Of a DNA stretch of 64,000 nucleotides, positions 17,115-27,089 are shown one piece after another. Origin of the DNA: Empedobacter brevis NBRC 14943 = ATCC 43319 (GTDB taxonomy: Bacteria; Bacteroidota; Bacteroidia; Flavobacteriales; Weeksellaceae); assembly GCF_000382425.1 (NCBI RefSeq), contig NZ_KB908292.1:372001-436000 (forward strand). Reading direction: 5' to 3'. The position numbers were made by a program, and so were the translations under genes. How positions within the stretch are numbered: the stretch's first letter is position 1; each line of letters opens with the position of its first letter. The notes beneath the pieces are model-generated. The model ran no database searches, had not been told where the DNA came from, and saw only the letters and a program-made list of their open reading frames with translations.

Positions 17115-18530
17115 CTAACAATCTGCTATATTTACTGCAACTGCCAGACCTCCTTCTGAAGTTTCTTTGTATTTATTATTCATATCTTTTGCCGTTTCCC
17201 ACATGGTATTGACAACTTTATCCAATGGAACTTTTGCATTCAAAGGATCTGTGTCCAATGCTAATTCCGCAGCGTTAATTGCTTTAATTGCTCCCATTGT
17301 ATTGCGCTCAATACATGGAATTTGAACTAACCCTCCAATTGGATCACACGTTAGCCCCAAATGATGTTCCATTGCAATTTCTGCAGCTATTGTTACCTGA
17401 GCAGGAGTTCCGCCCATTAATTCACATAAAGCTGCCGCAGCCATTGCAGATGATACGCCAATTTCTGCTTGACAACCTCCCATTGCAGCTGAAATAGTTG
17501 CTCCTTTCTTAAAGATAGAACCAATTACTCCGGCTGTCGTTAAGAATTGTTCAATTTCTTTTTGTCCAGCTTTATGATTTTCGATAACCAAATAGTACAT
17601 CAAAACAGCTGGAATTACACCTGCGCTTCCATTTGTTGGAGCTGTTACAACTCTACCTAAAGAAGCATTGACTTCATTTACAGCCAGAGCAAAACAACTT
17701 ACCCATTTTAAAATCTGTCGAAAATATACCTTGGTTTTTCGAATAGATGTTATCCATTCATTTGGATTAGAATATGGTGTTGTTCCTACCAAATTTTTAT
17801 GCATATCATATGCACGTCGTTTTACATTTAACCCTCCTGGTAATATACCTTCTGTATGACAGCCAATGTACATACATTCTAACATGGTATTCCAAACACG
17901 CATTAATTCGTGGTGAATTTCATCTTCAGTTCGAAGTGTTTTTTCATTCTCGAACATAATTTCAGAAATCGACTTATTTTCTTTGTTACAAAATTCTAAT
18001 AATTCTGTTGAGGTATTAAATAAGTGAGGAAATGCACATGTTACATCTGCATTTATAGTATCATCACCTTCTTTTGTAATGAATCCTCCTCCGATTGAAT
18101 AAAATGTTGAAGTAAACTTTTCGTTACCATAGAAAGCTGTAAACATCATTCCGTTTGCATGAAAATCTAAAAATTCTCTGTTGAAAACGATATCTGTTTT
18201 AGGATTAAATTCAATTAAAAATTTATTTCCAAAATTTAATTTTTTCTCATTATTTATCGCATTGATAGTAGTTGAGATATCATCAATAGGAATATACTCA
18301 GGATCGGCACCACTTAATCCTAACATTACAGCATAATCTGTAGCGTGCCCTTTTCCTGTTAAAGATAAAGACCCGTATAAATCTACACGAACTTGCGTAA
18401 TTTTATCAAAAATAGATGCAGCCTCTAATTCTTTCAGAAAAGCTTCTGCAGCACGCCATGGGCCTAAAGTATGAGAACTTGAAGGGCCAACGCCAATTTT
18501 GAGCATATCAAATACTGAAATACAATCCAT
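17115..18530 (-). CDS. sdaA: L-serine ammonia-lyase (iron-sulfur type, single chain)
   Basis: The enzyme deaminates L-serine to pyruvate and ammonia with a [4Fe-4S] cluster. The beta-domain starts at VFDMLKIGVGPSSSHT (catalytic-region GPSSSHT at residues 15-21) and the alpha-domain follows with NGSAGVIPAVLMYY and LTCDPIGGLVQIPCIERN, including the cluster cysteines. At 471 aa it is the fused one-chain form. It is monocistronic with its own promoter and fits an amino-acid-using lifestyle together with the peptidases nearby. Confidence 0.95.
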   Translation of the reverse strand: MDCISVFDMLKIGVGPSSSHTLGPWRAAEAFLKELEAASIFDKITQVRVDLYGSLSLTGKGHATDYAVMLGLSGADPEYIPIDDISTTINAINNEKKLNFGNKFLIEFNPKTDIVFNREFLDFHANGMMFTAFYGNEKFTSTFYSIGGGFITKEGDDTINADVTCAFPHLFNTSTELLEFCNKENKSISEIMFENEKTLRTEDEIHHELMRVWNTMLECMYIGCHTEGILPGGLNVKRRAYDMHKNLVGTTPYSNPNEWITSIRKTKVYFRQILKWVSCFALAVNEVNASLGRVVTAPTNGSAGVIPAVLMYYLVIENHKAGQKEIEQFLTTAGVIGSIFKKGATISAAMGGCQAEIGVSSAMAAAALCELMGGTPAQVTIAAEIAMEHHLGLTCDPIGGLVQIPCIERNTMGAIKAINAAELALDTDPLNAKVPLDKVVNTMWETAKDMNNKYKETSEGGLAVAVNIADC

Positions 18531-18564
18531 TTTGCACTTTTAATTTACATTTTTCCACACAAGA

Positions 18565-18572
18565 CAAATATA
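18565..18572 (-). promoter_or_regulatory. -7 promoter box of sdaA
   Basis: On the minus strand TATATTTG matches TAnnTTTG and lies about 35 nt before the sdaA start codon. Confidence 0.5.
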
Positions 18573-18678
18573 ACCGTTAATTCACATATTCACTTTATTT
18601 TTGGATAATTTTTATCAATTCAAACAATTATAGAGCTTAAAACATTCATATTGAAAATTTTAATAAAAATAATTCAAA

Positions 18679-18712
18679 ATAAAAAAGAGGCAACATAATC
18701 ATGCAACCTCTT
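18679..18712 (-). terminator. Terminator of the Lrp-NrtR-membrane protein operon
   Basis: As minus-strand RNA, the arm at 18712-18701 pairs with that at 18696-18685 over 12 positions using G-U pairs with one mismatch, followed by a T run. On the plus strand the same arms pair poorly, so it works for the minus-strand operon. Confidence 0.65.
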
Positions 18713-18736
18713 ATTATATATATTATTATATTTTAC

Positions 18737-19219
18737 TTACTTGAATTTATACCAATACGGATAAATAATTGCTAAACCGTAACCTATAAACACAAATAAT
18801 GAGAACATCGTAAACAGCGTTCCATCAGCCATAAATTCAGGTTGTATCACTGCTGATGCAAATAATGAAACAACAACCATGTACACCCCTATTCTTTTGT
18901 ATGCATTCACTAAGAAAATTCCTGCTAAAGCAATTATTCCTAAAACAATTGTAACAATTGGGTACCATTCTGGCATTTTCGGAGCATCTTCATTTAGCAT
19001 CTGTCTGAACAAATAATCATTTGTCACCAATAACTGATATCCACGATAAAGAATACTTAAAACCAAGAAAACCATTATAAAGATCATTGACTTGAATAAG
19101 AAAGACTTTTTATTTCCTTCGTGTTTCAAATCTTTATTTTTTGTCTGATCAGTCATCAAGACTTTTGTGTCAAAAATATCATCACGTTCTTGATTGGTAT
19201 CTAATTTTTGATCTGTCAT
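18737..19219 (-). CDS. Small multi-pass membrane protein, unknown function
   Basis: The 160-residue protein has a polar N-terminus of about 40 residues and four hydrophobic segments (around residues 45-65, 88-106, 110-128 and 133-155). No family motif was recognised. It starts 9 nt after the NrtR-like gene and is the last gene of a likely three-gene operon ending at a hairpin. Confidence 0.6.
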   Translation of the reverse strand: MTDQKLDTNQERDDIFDTKVLMTDQTKNKDLKHEGNKKSFLFKSMIFIMVFLVLSILYRGYQLLVTNDYLFRQMLNEDAPKMPEWYPIVTIVLGIIALAGIFLVNAYKRIGVYMVVVSLFASAVIQPEFMADGTLFTMFSLFVFIGYGLAIIYPYWYKFK

Positions 19220-19228
19220 AGCTTCATT

Positions 19229-19930
19229 TTAAAATAAAAAATCATAACCTTTTAAACTCAATTTTTCATATTTTTCTTCATCAAAACGATACAATTTAGA
19301 TACTTTACGATGTTGTTTAGGATCTGTTGTATTACCTGTTTCAATAATCAAATTTGAATTAAAAATTTTCTTTCTAAAGTTACGTTTATCCAATTCTCTG
19401 TTCAACGCTTTTTCATATAAACTTTGTAATTGTGCAATGGTAAACTCATCTCCTAATAAGTTAAATCCTACCGGACGGCGCTTGACACGGCGTTTCACGC
19501 GCTCTTTTGCATATTTTACAATCTCATTATGATCAAAAGCTAAATCGGGAACACGATCGTAAGGATACCATTCCCCTCCTTGCGCTTTTACTTTTTCTTC
19601 TATTTGAGGTGTTAACTTCACCAATGCATAGTAGGCAACATTTACAACTCGTCCTAATGGATTACGGAAAACTTTTGTAAAAGCTTTCAACTGTTCTATA
19701 TAAGTTTGGTGCTCATCGTACGCAATTTTTTCGATAAGCAATTCATGAATTGCCTGATCATTGCTTACGGTTGGTGCGATATATTTACCTGGTAAAACCA
19801 AAGCTCCTCTAAAAGGATCGTTTAGTTTTTTATAAACTAATATTTTAAGATCTTCTCCATCAAACCCGAAAAGTACGAGACTTGAACATAGAGCGACCTG
19901 AAAAAACTTTTCCTTTTCTTCGTCTGTCAT
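19229..19930 (-). CDS. NrtR-like regulator: inactive Nudix domain plus winged helix
   Basis: Residues about 10-140 form a Nudix fold (ALCSSLVLFGFDGEDLKILVYKK, VLPGKYIAPTVSNDQAIHELLIEKIAYD), and residues about 150-233 form a winged HTH (NLLGDEFTIAQLQSLYEKAL, RELDKRNFRKKI). This is the arrangement of NrtR-type regulators that sense ADP-ribose or sugar nucleotides. The Nudix box is degraded (the usual RExxEE reads HELLIEK), as expected for a sensor rather than a hydrolase. The effector and targets are unknown; it sits between an Lrp-family regulator and a membrane protein gene. Confidence 0.8.
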   Translation of the reverse strand: MTDEEKEKFFQVALCSSLVLFGFDGEDLKILVYKKLNDPFRGALVLPGKYIAPTVSNDQAIHELLIEKIAYDEHQTYIEQLKAFTKVFRNPLGRVVNVAYYALVKLTPQIEEKVKAQGGEWYPYDRVPDLAFDHNEIVKYAKERVKRRVKRRPVGFNLLGDEFTIAQLQSLYEKALNRELDKRNFRKKIFNSNLIIETGNTTDPKQHRKVSKLYRFDEEKYEKLSLKGYDFLF

Positions 19931-19962
19931 TTTGTGGGATGATTTAAAAAGTTGAACTTTTC

Positions 19963-20433
19963 TTAATGAAAGATCGAGTGCATCAATCTATTTTTATCAT
20001 TAAAAGATTCTTCTAACGAAATCATAGATTCTGTTCTCAAAACATCATCAATCTGATCAATTTTGTAGATAACTTCTTTCGCATCAGAAGTGTCTCTTGC
20101 GCGAATTTTACAGAAGATATTATATTTTCCGGAAACAACATGAACAACTGTTACATTAGGAATTTTATATAATTCGTCTATGACTTTTTGAGTTTTGTTT
20201 GTTTTTGTAAGCAATAAACCTACATAAGCTACAAATTGATAACCCATTTTATCATAATCTGTAATTAGTGTAGTTCCTTTGATGATTCCAGCCTCCTCTA
20301 ATTTCTTGACACGTACGTGAATCGTACCAGCAGAAACATTCATTTTCTTCGCTATTTCTGTAAATGGCATTCTTGTATTGTCAATCAAATACATCAAAAT
20401 TTTCTTATCAACATCATCAATTATGTAATTCAT
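19963..20433 (-). CDS. Lrp/AsnC family transcriptional regulator
   Basis: The 156-residue protein has an N-terminal HTH (MPFTEIAKKMNVSAGTIHVRVKKLEEAGII, about residues 23-52) and a C-terminal alpha/beta amino-acid-binding domain (YVGLLLTKTNKTQKVIDEL onward). Members respond to amino acids and control amino-acid metabolism or transport. It is first in the operon with the NrtR-like and membrane protein genes (gaps 32 and 9 nt). Confidence 0.9.
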   Translation of the reverse strand: MNYIIDDVDKKILMYLIDNTRMPFTEIAKKMNVSAGTIHVRVKKLEEAGIIKGTTLITDYDKMGYQFVAYVGLLLTKTNKTQKVIDELYKIPNVTVVHVVSGKYNIFCKIRARDTSDAKEVIYKIDQIDDVLRTESMISLEESFNDKNRLMHSIFH

Positions 20434-20489
20434 TTTCCTAATTTTTGATTATTATTATTGTTTTAATAAAAAATCGAATTAATTTTTAG

Positions 20490-20497
20490 CAAAATTA
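20490..20497 (-). promoter_or_regulatory. -7 promoter box of the Lrp operon
   Basis: On the minus strand TAATTTTG matches TAnnTTTG about 56 nt before the start codon, with TTTG sequences upstream at about the -33 position. Confidence 0.5.
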
Positions 20498-20645
20498 TAA
20501 ATAAAACAAACAAACTTCAAAATATTTTTTAATGATTTATTTAATCTTTTACTTTTGTTACAATAATAGTTCAAAAAAGAAAGAACTAATCACTTTTGTT
20601 TGTTTGCGCGAGTTTATTGTCTAACCACAATAAACTCATTTTTTT

Positions 20646-23600
20646 TTATTTAATTTTAACTAACCCGCGACGTTTCTGCTGAACTTTGGGAGGTGACGTT
20701 TTTTGATAAGTAACTTTTATAGAATCTTTAGTATTTTGACGAACTGAATCTATTTTTCTTTCTTCAGCTTTCTGTAATTTAGGAACTACTATTGAGTCAA
20801 ATTTCTCCTGTCTTTCTTCTACAGTTTTCGTTTTGGATTTCTTTTTGTTATCATCCAACCCAAGGAAACCTCTGAATGTATCAAAATTCTTGTTGTACTG
20901 AATTCCTACTCCAAAACTTTGATTCAAGTTATTTTCCATTCCCGGCAATAAACCAAAAGTTGTTGGTTTGGTAAATGCTCTTAATAATAAACCGCCATTA
21001 TTCAACTTAGAAATATCGTATGTGATGTCAAAATTTCCATCAAAATTCTCCTGAACATTTCGATTATTTGTTACAGCTATTCCATAGGAACCTCTTAAAC
21101 TCAACCTATTGTTTACACGATAGGAAACTGATGTTCTAATTTTATCATTTGTATCAGACTGCGCGCTCCCTCCTACATACTCCATTTGTATGTCTACATT
21201 GTTCGCTATAGACGACAACATACCTGCAATAGTAGACAGACCGATATCAGCAGCTGTACTTGTCACTCCGGACTGAACCGCAGAAGCATCTCCAAATTTT
21301 CCTGTTAATAAGATATAACTAAATTGAAGCATCTGTTCTTCTGTATTGGAGCGGAATTTTGATTGCAACTGCGAATTAATATCAGATCCTGCATTTGGAA
21401 TTGTTAAACCAAAATCAATAATTGGTTTTTTCAGCGTTTCAGAAATATTAATTGATAAGAGAGCATCATGAATCTGAGAACGTCCAACTCCTAAATAATC
21501 TCCCACATTCGAAACTGAGCGTTCGTATTCCGCAGTGATATTAAGTGTCGCATCAAGCGGATTTCCTGCAAACTGAACCGAAGATCCTTTCTTAATTTTA
21601 AAATCTTTCGGGATCAAAGGAAACTGTCTGAATTCATAAGTTCCACTTTCTATATTATATACACCTGTAATACTTAATCCTGCTTTATTCATTAAGAATC
21701 GAAGATTTTCTGCTGTACCGCGAGCAGTTGCTTTGTCATTTGTGGCTGCATCAAAAATTAGATTGACCATTGAATTAGGGTAGGCATTAATATTCACATC
21801 TATCGACATTCCTTTCGGCGTGCGATGTTCGTTATTCTTTTCTTTGTCTTCGATATGTTGATGAGGAACAAAACGAACCAAATTATTTTCAGATTCTATC
21901 GTTGTACTACCTGTATTAATGGTTAATTCAGAATTTCCCACAACAGTTGCATCACCGGCAATCTCTAGCTCCTCGACCGCACCAAACATGGTCACATTTC
22001 CTTTTGCAAATACCTTCCCATAAAAAAGCTCATTGTCTTTTATAGATGTATTCATCACCAATAAATTATCTGTATCAAAATCTAAATTGAGACCCCATTT
22101 ACTTAAGCTTTTAAAAAGAATCGCCCCATCAACTTTTCCTTTTGTATTGTACGCTGTTTCTTTAAAGGCAACATCATTTAACATAATAATCCCCTGTCCG
22201 GCTCCTTGCTTCGAAACTAATAATTCATTTTCTCCTTCAAACAAATAGTCTGTTCCCAAGAAATTTACTTTCAGACCAAGATCTTTTGCAATCATGTTTC
22301 CATTAAGATTTGGTAAATCGACAGGTCCATCAATTTTTAAATCCCCTGATAATGTACCACGCATATTAGAGAAAACCGATTTCAAGAACCCTTCTAAGAA
22401 ATCTACATGAAATTCGTCAAAATTAGCTAAAACATCAAGCTCAGGTCCGGTTGGTTTATTGATGATATTTCCTCTCGCCATCAACGATTCAATTTGTTCT
22501 TTTTGTAAACTAAGTCCAAAATTGAATGTTTTTTCGGCTACATCATAACCACCTTGTAAGGTTAGATTACCAAGTTCAAAATCATTCAAGCCTAAGCTAT
22601 CAATTTTTGCTTCAAGCGTAGGTTCTAACTTTTCTTTTGTTCGTACAACATCTACTTTTCCATTTGCTACACCGACAATTTTTAAATTATTCAAAAATGT
22701 TTTAGGAATAATTTTTTGGAGATGTAAATCTTTAAAATCAGCATTAAAATTGTAATCAATGTTGTTGTTAAACAATCCACTCACTTTTAAATATTGTGCC
22801 TCCGATTCTAATGACAAATCCTCTACTTTTAACGATTTATTGATTCGATTAAAAAGAATACGATTTGAATTTGCATCATTCAAGTGATTAATTGTCCATT
22901 GTGTCGAATCGATTTGAATAGTCGAAGGCGAAAATCCGAAAATTAAATCGTTTTTATTTTGTACCGTATGGAAAAGATTTAAATTGAATAAGATTGGACT
23001 TTTTCTACCGATATTAAAATCCGTCTTCACAATCATCGTATCGTTTTTCGGAACCGAATTAACATTAATTGCATTGATCGTTACTCCACTCACTTTCAAA
23101 CTATCAATTTTTGCATTTAAAGTTGGTAGTTCAGCAATTGTATTCAAGTTCACATTCGATTGAAACAATTGAATTCCTGCATATTTTATCCCAGGTGTAT
23201 TTAAGGTCGCTTCCAGTTGGTTCTCTGTTCCGTCAATATAACCTTTAATATGTGTATCCGGTTCTATCACAATTGATGGATCAATATATTTCAGCAAGTT
23301 TTCCTGTACATAGACATCAAAAGAAAAAGCCTGGTTCGGAGAAACTTTTTTAAGACGGAAAGATGGTACCAAATCAACAAGAGAATTATTCATCACATCT
23401 GCAACTTCTGCAATATTAAATTTCCCATCAACAGTCGCACGCATATATTCAGGAACATCTAATGTCATGATTTTATGAGAGCCGTTAATTTCTGAATTCA
23501 AAATAACATGAGCCAATTCCAATGTATCTTTTTTAGAGCGGAAATAAAGATTTTTCACATCAATATTTCCGCTTAAATCATTTATATTCGTCAGCTTAAA

Positions 23601-25241
23601 ATTCCCTGTAACATTCCCGCGAACAACTGCATTTAAGTTTTTTGTTAAACCGATAAAATCTAAATTAACCTGTCGGATATTCGAGGTAAAATCAAAATCG
23701 TAAGGTTTTCCGCTGAAGTTAATTTTTCCATTCAGCTGTGCATTTAAATTGGGGTCTTTGATATCAAATAAACCATTAAACTGATAATTTTTAACCAAAC
23801 CATCAACTGTAATATTTTGATAACGTTTTCCCATCAAATCCATATAACGAAGTGTTCCGTCCACATCTAAATTGATATTTTTCAGATCTGTTCCTCGTCC
23901 ATCAAATCTAAACTTACCGCTTACATAGCCCAAATCTTTCGCATTTGTTAATTGACGAAGATTTAAATTTTTGGCATCTAATGTTCCTTTATAAATTAAT
24001 GATTTTACATCTTTATAATTTCTTATTTGTGCATTCAAATCTGCATCCCCCAATCCAGAAACAGCATATCCGTTTGCATTAATTTCATTCGGATTAAGCG
24101 AAATATCTCCTCGGTAATTCAAATTTCCAAAACGCGTCAATATATCCGGAATCTTTTTGGAAATAAATGTTGGAAGTAATTTTGTAATGCTTTGATAAGA
24201 AGTAGTAACTTTTGCATTTCTGGTCGAAAACCTCAGCGAAGATCCATGCAATACATCTTGAAGTTGTAAACGAGAGGCACCTACATAATTGTCACCACCT
24301 TTCAGCTCAAAATCAGAGAAAGTTAAATTATTCAACGTTCCGTCTACTTTTCCATACACATCAACCGATGAGTTCTTATCAAATTGTTCTGTAAAATATC
24401 GGATTTCTTTAAAATTTATTTTAGAACCCCGGTCAAAAAAAACATCCCAACGAACTTTATCTGCAAAATCAGACATATCAGAAGGCTCCTCATAGCTCAG
24501 CAATAAATTTCCGTTAAGTACAGAGGTATCTGTCCGTAAATTTAAATTTCCTATTCGGATTTCCTTTTTCGAATAATGAACTTTCCCTGTAAAATTCTGA
24601 ACGTTATAAATTTCTTTATTTTTGACCGCTGTAAAACAAAAATTCTCCAGATCTGCCGTAATATCTGAATCGACTAAACGAAAGTTTTTGACTGTCATAT
24701 TCAGTTGCTTCGAATCTAACCAAACGTTTCCAGAATTTCTATTGACAATTGAAACTTTTCCGTCTGCTAAAATAAAATTTCCATCAAGCTTAAAAATCTT
24801 TTTCGGGTCTTTTGGTTTATCCGAACTAAAACCATTTACAAATTTGATAAAGTTTGAAACAGAATCACCTTTATATGTTATTACACGAATTTCGGGCTGA
24901 ATCAATTTTACTTCATTCAAATCAATATGATCTTTTTTGATTCCAGGTAGAAGAGTCCAAAGATTAATGGTTGTTTCCATGGTTTTTGACTTCATAAAAT
25001 CATATTTATGGTCGTCTTTTATTTTCACGCCATGGAAATATATTCGCCCAAAAAAATCAATATCCACCGAATCTACAAAAATCTGCGTATTCAATGATTG
25101 ATTTAATTTCTCTAAAGCAAAATGGGCTATTTTTGTCTGTACCGCAGGGATTTGTATGGCGATTGCTACTGTTAAAACTAAGGTTAGAACAAGTATAATC
25201 AACGACAATAAAAATCTTCCTATTCGTCTGACTATTTTCAA
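20646..25241 (-). CDS. tamB: TamB-like translocation/assembly module protein
   Basis: This is a 1531-residue AsmA/TamB-type envelope protein: one N-terminal membrane anchor (residues about 8-32), a very long repetitive beta-strand-rich body typical of lipid-transfer bridges spanning the periplasm, and the conserved C-terminal DUF490 domain (roughly residues 1080-1430). In flavobacteria it works with a TamA-like Omp85 partner in outer-membrane protein insertion or lipid transport. The only start codon that fits is TTG at 25241; no in-frame ATG lies before the anchor. It is divergent from tsaD with a 63-nt gap. The C-terminal 60 residues are basic and serine/lysine-rich. Confidence 0.9.
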   Translation of the reverse strand: MKIVRRIGRFLLSLIILVLTLVLTVAIAIQIPAVQTKIAHFALEKLNQSLNTQIFVDSVDIDFFGRIYFHGVKIKDDHKYDFMKSKTMETTINLWTLLPGIKKDHIDLNEVKLIQPEIRVITYKGDSVSNFIKFVNGFSSDKPKDPKKIFKLDGNFILADGKVSIVNRNSGNVWLDSKQLNMTVKNFRLVDSDITADLENFCFTAVKNKEIYNVQNFTGKVHYSKKEIRIGNLNLRTDTSVLNGNLLLSYEEPSDMSDFADKVRWDVFFDRGSKINFKEIRYFTEQFDKNSSVDVYGKVDGTLNNLTFSDFELKGGDNYVGASRLQLQDVLHGSSLRFSTRNAKVTTSYQSITKLLPTFISKKIPDILTRFGNLNYRGDISLNPNEINANGYAVSGLGDADLNAQIRNYKDVKSLIYKGTLDAKNLNLRQLTNAKDLGYVSGKFRFDGRGTDLKNINLDVDGTLRYMDLMGKRYQNITVDGLVKNYQFNGLFDIKDPNLNAQLNGKINFSGKPYDFDFTSNIRQVNLDFIGLTKNLNAVVRGNVTGNFKLTNINDLSGNIDVKNLYFRSKKDTLELAHVILNSEINGSHKIMTLDVPEYMRATVDGKFNIAEVADVMNNSLVDLVPSFRLKKVSPNQAFSFDVYVQENLLKYIDPSIVIEPDTHIKGYIDGTENQLEATLNTPGIKYAGIQLFQSNVNLNTIAELPTLNAKIDSLKVSGVTINAINVNSVPKNDTMIVKTDFNIGRKSPILFNLNLFHTVQNKNDLIFGFSPSTIQIDSTQWTINHLNDANSNRILFNRINKSLKVEDLSLESEAQYLKVSGLFNNNIDYNFNADFKDLHLQKIIPKTFLNNLKIVGVANGKVDVVRTKEKLEPTLEAKIDSLGLNDFELGNLTLQGGYDVAEKTFNFGLSLQKEQIESLMARGNIINKPTGPELDVLANFDEFHVDFLEGFLKSVFSNMRGTLSGDLKIDGPVDLPNLNGNMIAKDLGLKVNFLGTDYLFEGENELLVSKQGAGQGIIMLNDVAFKETAYNTKGKVDGAILFKSLSKWGLNLDFDTDNLLVMNTSIKDNELFYGKVFAKGNVTMFGAVEELEIAGDATVVGNSELTINTGSTTIESENNLVRFVPHQHIEDKEKNNEHRTPKGMSIDVNINAYPNSMVNLIFDAATNDKATARGTAENLRFLMNKAGLSITGVYNIESGTYEFRQFPLIPKDFKIKKGSSVQFAGNPLDATLNITAEYERSVSNVGDYLGVGRSQIHDALLSINISETLKKPIIDFGLTIPNAGSDINSQLQSKFRSNTEEQMLQFSYILLTGKFGDASAVQSGVTSTAADIGLSTIAGMLSSIANNVDIQMEYVGGSAQSDTNDKIRTSVSYRVNNRLSLRGSYGIAVTNNRNVQENFDGNFDITYDISKLNNGGLLLRAFTKPTTFGLLPGMENNLNQSFGVGIQYNKNFDTFRGFLGLDDNKKKSKTKTVEERQEKFDSIVVPKLQKAEERKIDSVRQNTKDSIKVTYQKTSPPKVQQKRRGLVKIK

Positions 25242-25304
25242 TGGTTTAAATTTACGATATTTGCAGGGTAAAAATAAGTTATAAATTTTATTCTACAAGG
25301 AATT

Positions 25305-26324
25305 ATGAGCGATAAAAACTACATTTTAGCCATAGAATCTTCTTGTGATGATACAGGCGCTGCGATAATTGATGGAAACAGAATTATTTCTAATGTTGTG
25401 GCAAGTCAAAAAATTCACGAAATATATGGTGGCGTAGTACCGGAATTAGCTTCGAGAGCACATCAACAAAATATTGTTCCCGTCGTAGATCAGGCCCTTA
25501 AACAGGCAGATATTACCAAAGAAGAACTTAAAGCAATTGCTTATACACGTGGTCCCGGATTAATGGGATCGCTTCTGGTTGGCGGAAGTTTTGCAAAATC
25601 GTTCAGCCAATCACTGAACATTCCATTGATTGAAGTCAATCACATGCAAGCCCATATTTTGGCCAACTTTATTGAAGATGCCAATGATGAAAAACCGACT
25701 TTCCCGTTTTTATGTTTGACAGTGAGTGGCGGGCATACGCAAATTGTCAAAATCAATAATTATTTTGACATGGAAATTTTAGGTGAAACGATTGATGATG
25801 CTGCCGGAGAAGCATTTGATAAAGCGGGTAAAATTTTAAATTTACCTTATCCTGCAGGACCTATTATTGATCAAAAATCAAAAGTAGGAAATCCTTTAAA
25901 ATTCAAATTTGCCAAACCAAAAATTGAGGGTTTAAATTTTAGTTTCAGTGGTTTCAAAACGTCAATTTTATACTTTATCCAAAAAGAAGTAAAAGCAAAT
26001 CCTGATTTTATCGAAGAAAACATTGACGATTTGTGTGCTTCAATCCAGCGTTCAATTGTTGATATTCTGATGGAAAAAGTAAAAAAAGCTTCTGACACAA
26101 CGGGAATTAAACAAATTGCAATTGCCGGTGGTGTTTCTGCAAACTCTGAAATACGTCAACGTTTAAAAGATGGTGAAACTGAATTTGATTGGAAAACCTT
26201 CATTCCAAAGTTTGCTTACACTACTGACAACGCCGCCATGATCGCAATGGTTGGAAGTTTAAAATTTGATCAAGAAATATTTACAGAAAACACCGCTAAA
26301 TCAGTAGCAAAATATCACATCTAA
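25305..26324 (+). CDS. tsaD: tRNA N6-adenosine threonylcarbamoyltransferase
   Basis: TsaD transfers the threonylcarbamoyl group to A37 of ANN-decoding tRNAs. The ASKHA fold is visible: ILAIESSCDDTGAAI at the start, metal-binding NHMQAH with His113 and His117, CLTVSGGHTQIV, and IAGGVSANSEIR. The length of 339 aa is standard. Its stop overlaps the start of rsmE, so the two are translated as a pair. Confidence 0.97.
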   Translation: MSDKNYILAIESSCDDTGAAIIDGNRIISNVVASQKIHEIYGGVVPELASRAHQQNIVPVVDQALKQADITKEELKAIAYTRGPGLMGSLLVGGSFAKSFSQSLNIPLIEVNHMQAHILANFIEDANDEKPTFPFLCLTVSGGHTQIVKINNYFDMEILGETIDDAAGEAFDKAGKILNLPYPAGPIIDQKSKVGNPLKFKFAKPKIEGLNFSFSGFKTSILYFIQKEVKANPDFIEENIDDLCASIQRSIVDILMEKVKKASDTTGIKQIAIAGGVSANSEIRQRLKDGETEFDWKTFIPKFAYTTDNAAMIAMVGSLKFDQEIFTENTAKSVAKYHI

Positions 26325-27031
26325 TGAAATTATTTTTTGGAAAAATACACCAAGATATTGCTGTTTTAAACGAAGAAGAAAGCCACCATTTCGCAAAAGT
26401 TCTGCGAGGAAATGAAGGTGATCTGGTTCATGTAACAGATGGAAAAGGAAACTTAGCAAAAGTAGAAATTACATCTATTTCGAAAAAAGTTGTAGAAGGA
26501 AAAATCATTGAATTAAAAACGGATTTCGAAAAGAAAAACTATTATCTTCATGTTGCTATTGCACCTACCAAAACAATGGAAAGATTAGAGTTTTTCTTAG
26601 AAAAAGCGACAGAAATTGGCATTGATGAAATTACCTTTTTACAAACCTTTCATTCGGAACGAAAAAATATTAAAGTTGAACGAATCGAAAAAATCATTCA
26701 AGCTGCAACCAAACAATCGCTAAAAGCTTATTTACCTAAAGTAAATGATTTAACTAAATTCAATGATTTTATTAAATCAGATTTTGAGGGTTTCGTCAAA
26801 TGCATCGCTCATTGCGAATCGGATATTGAACGTACACCATTGAGAACCGTTTTAGAAAATAATCCTCAGAAAATATTGCTTTTAATTGGTCCGGAAGGAG
26901 ATTTTTCGAGAGAGGAAATTATTTCTGCTGAAGAACATAATTTTACCGGAATCAGTCTTGGTCACCAACGTTTCCGTACAGAAACTGCTGCTTTACAAGC
27001 TGTTTTTGCAGTAGATTGGGGTTTAAAATAA
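26324..27031 (+). CDS. rsmE: 16S rRNA m3U1498 methyltransferase
   Basis: This SPOUT-family methyltransferase (235 aa) has an N-terminal PUA-like domain (FGKIHQDIAVLNEEESHHFAKVLR) and a C-terminal knotted SAM-binding domain with LLLIGPEGDFSREEI and LGHQRFRTETAALQAV. It methylates U1498 of 16S rRNA in the assembled small subunit. It overlaps the tsaD stop by 1 nt and ends at a bidirectional terminator. Confidence 0.95.
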   Translation: MKLFFGKIHQDIAVLNEEESHHFAKVLRGNEGDLVHVTDGKGNLAKVEITSISKKVVEGKIIELKTDFEKKNYYLHVAIAPTKTMERLEFFLEKATEIGIDEITFLQTFHSERKNIKVERIEKIIQAATKQSLKAYLPKVNDLTKFNDFIKSDFEGFVKCIAHCESDIERTPLRTVLENNPQKILLLIGPEGDFSREEIISAEEHNFTGISLGHQRFRTETAALQAVFAVDWGLK

Positions 27032-27050
27032 TCATAGTTTACACGATAAA

Positions 27051-27087
27051 AAAACTTCAACCTTGTTTTTGGATTGAAGTTTTTTTT
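27051..27087. terminator. Bidirectional terminator between rsmE and the glyoxylate regulator
   Basis: AAAACTTCAA (27051-27060) pairs with TTGAAGTTTT (27074-27083), flanked by A- and T-runs, in the gap between convergent genes. Confidence 0.75.
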
Positions 27088-27089
27088 GT

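Noticed and set aside
20646-25241. Several plus-strand open frames inside tamB
   Set aside because: All are shadows of the 1531-codon gene, with no start signals or domain features.
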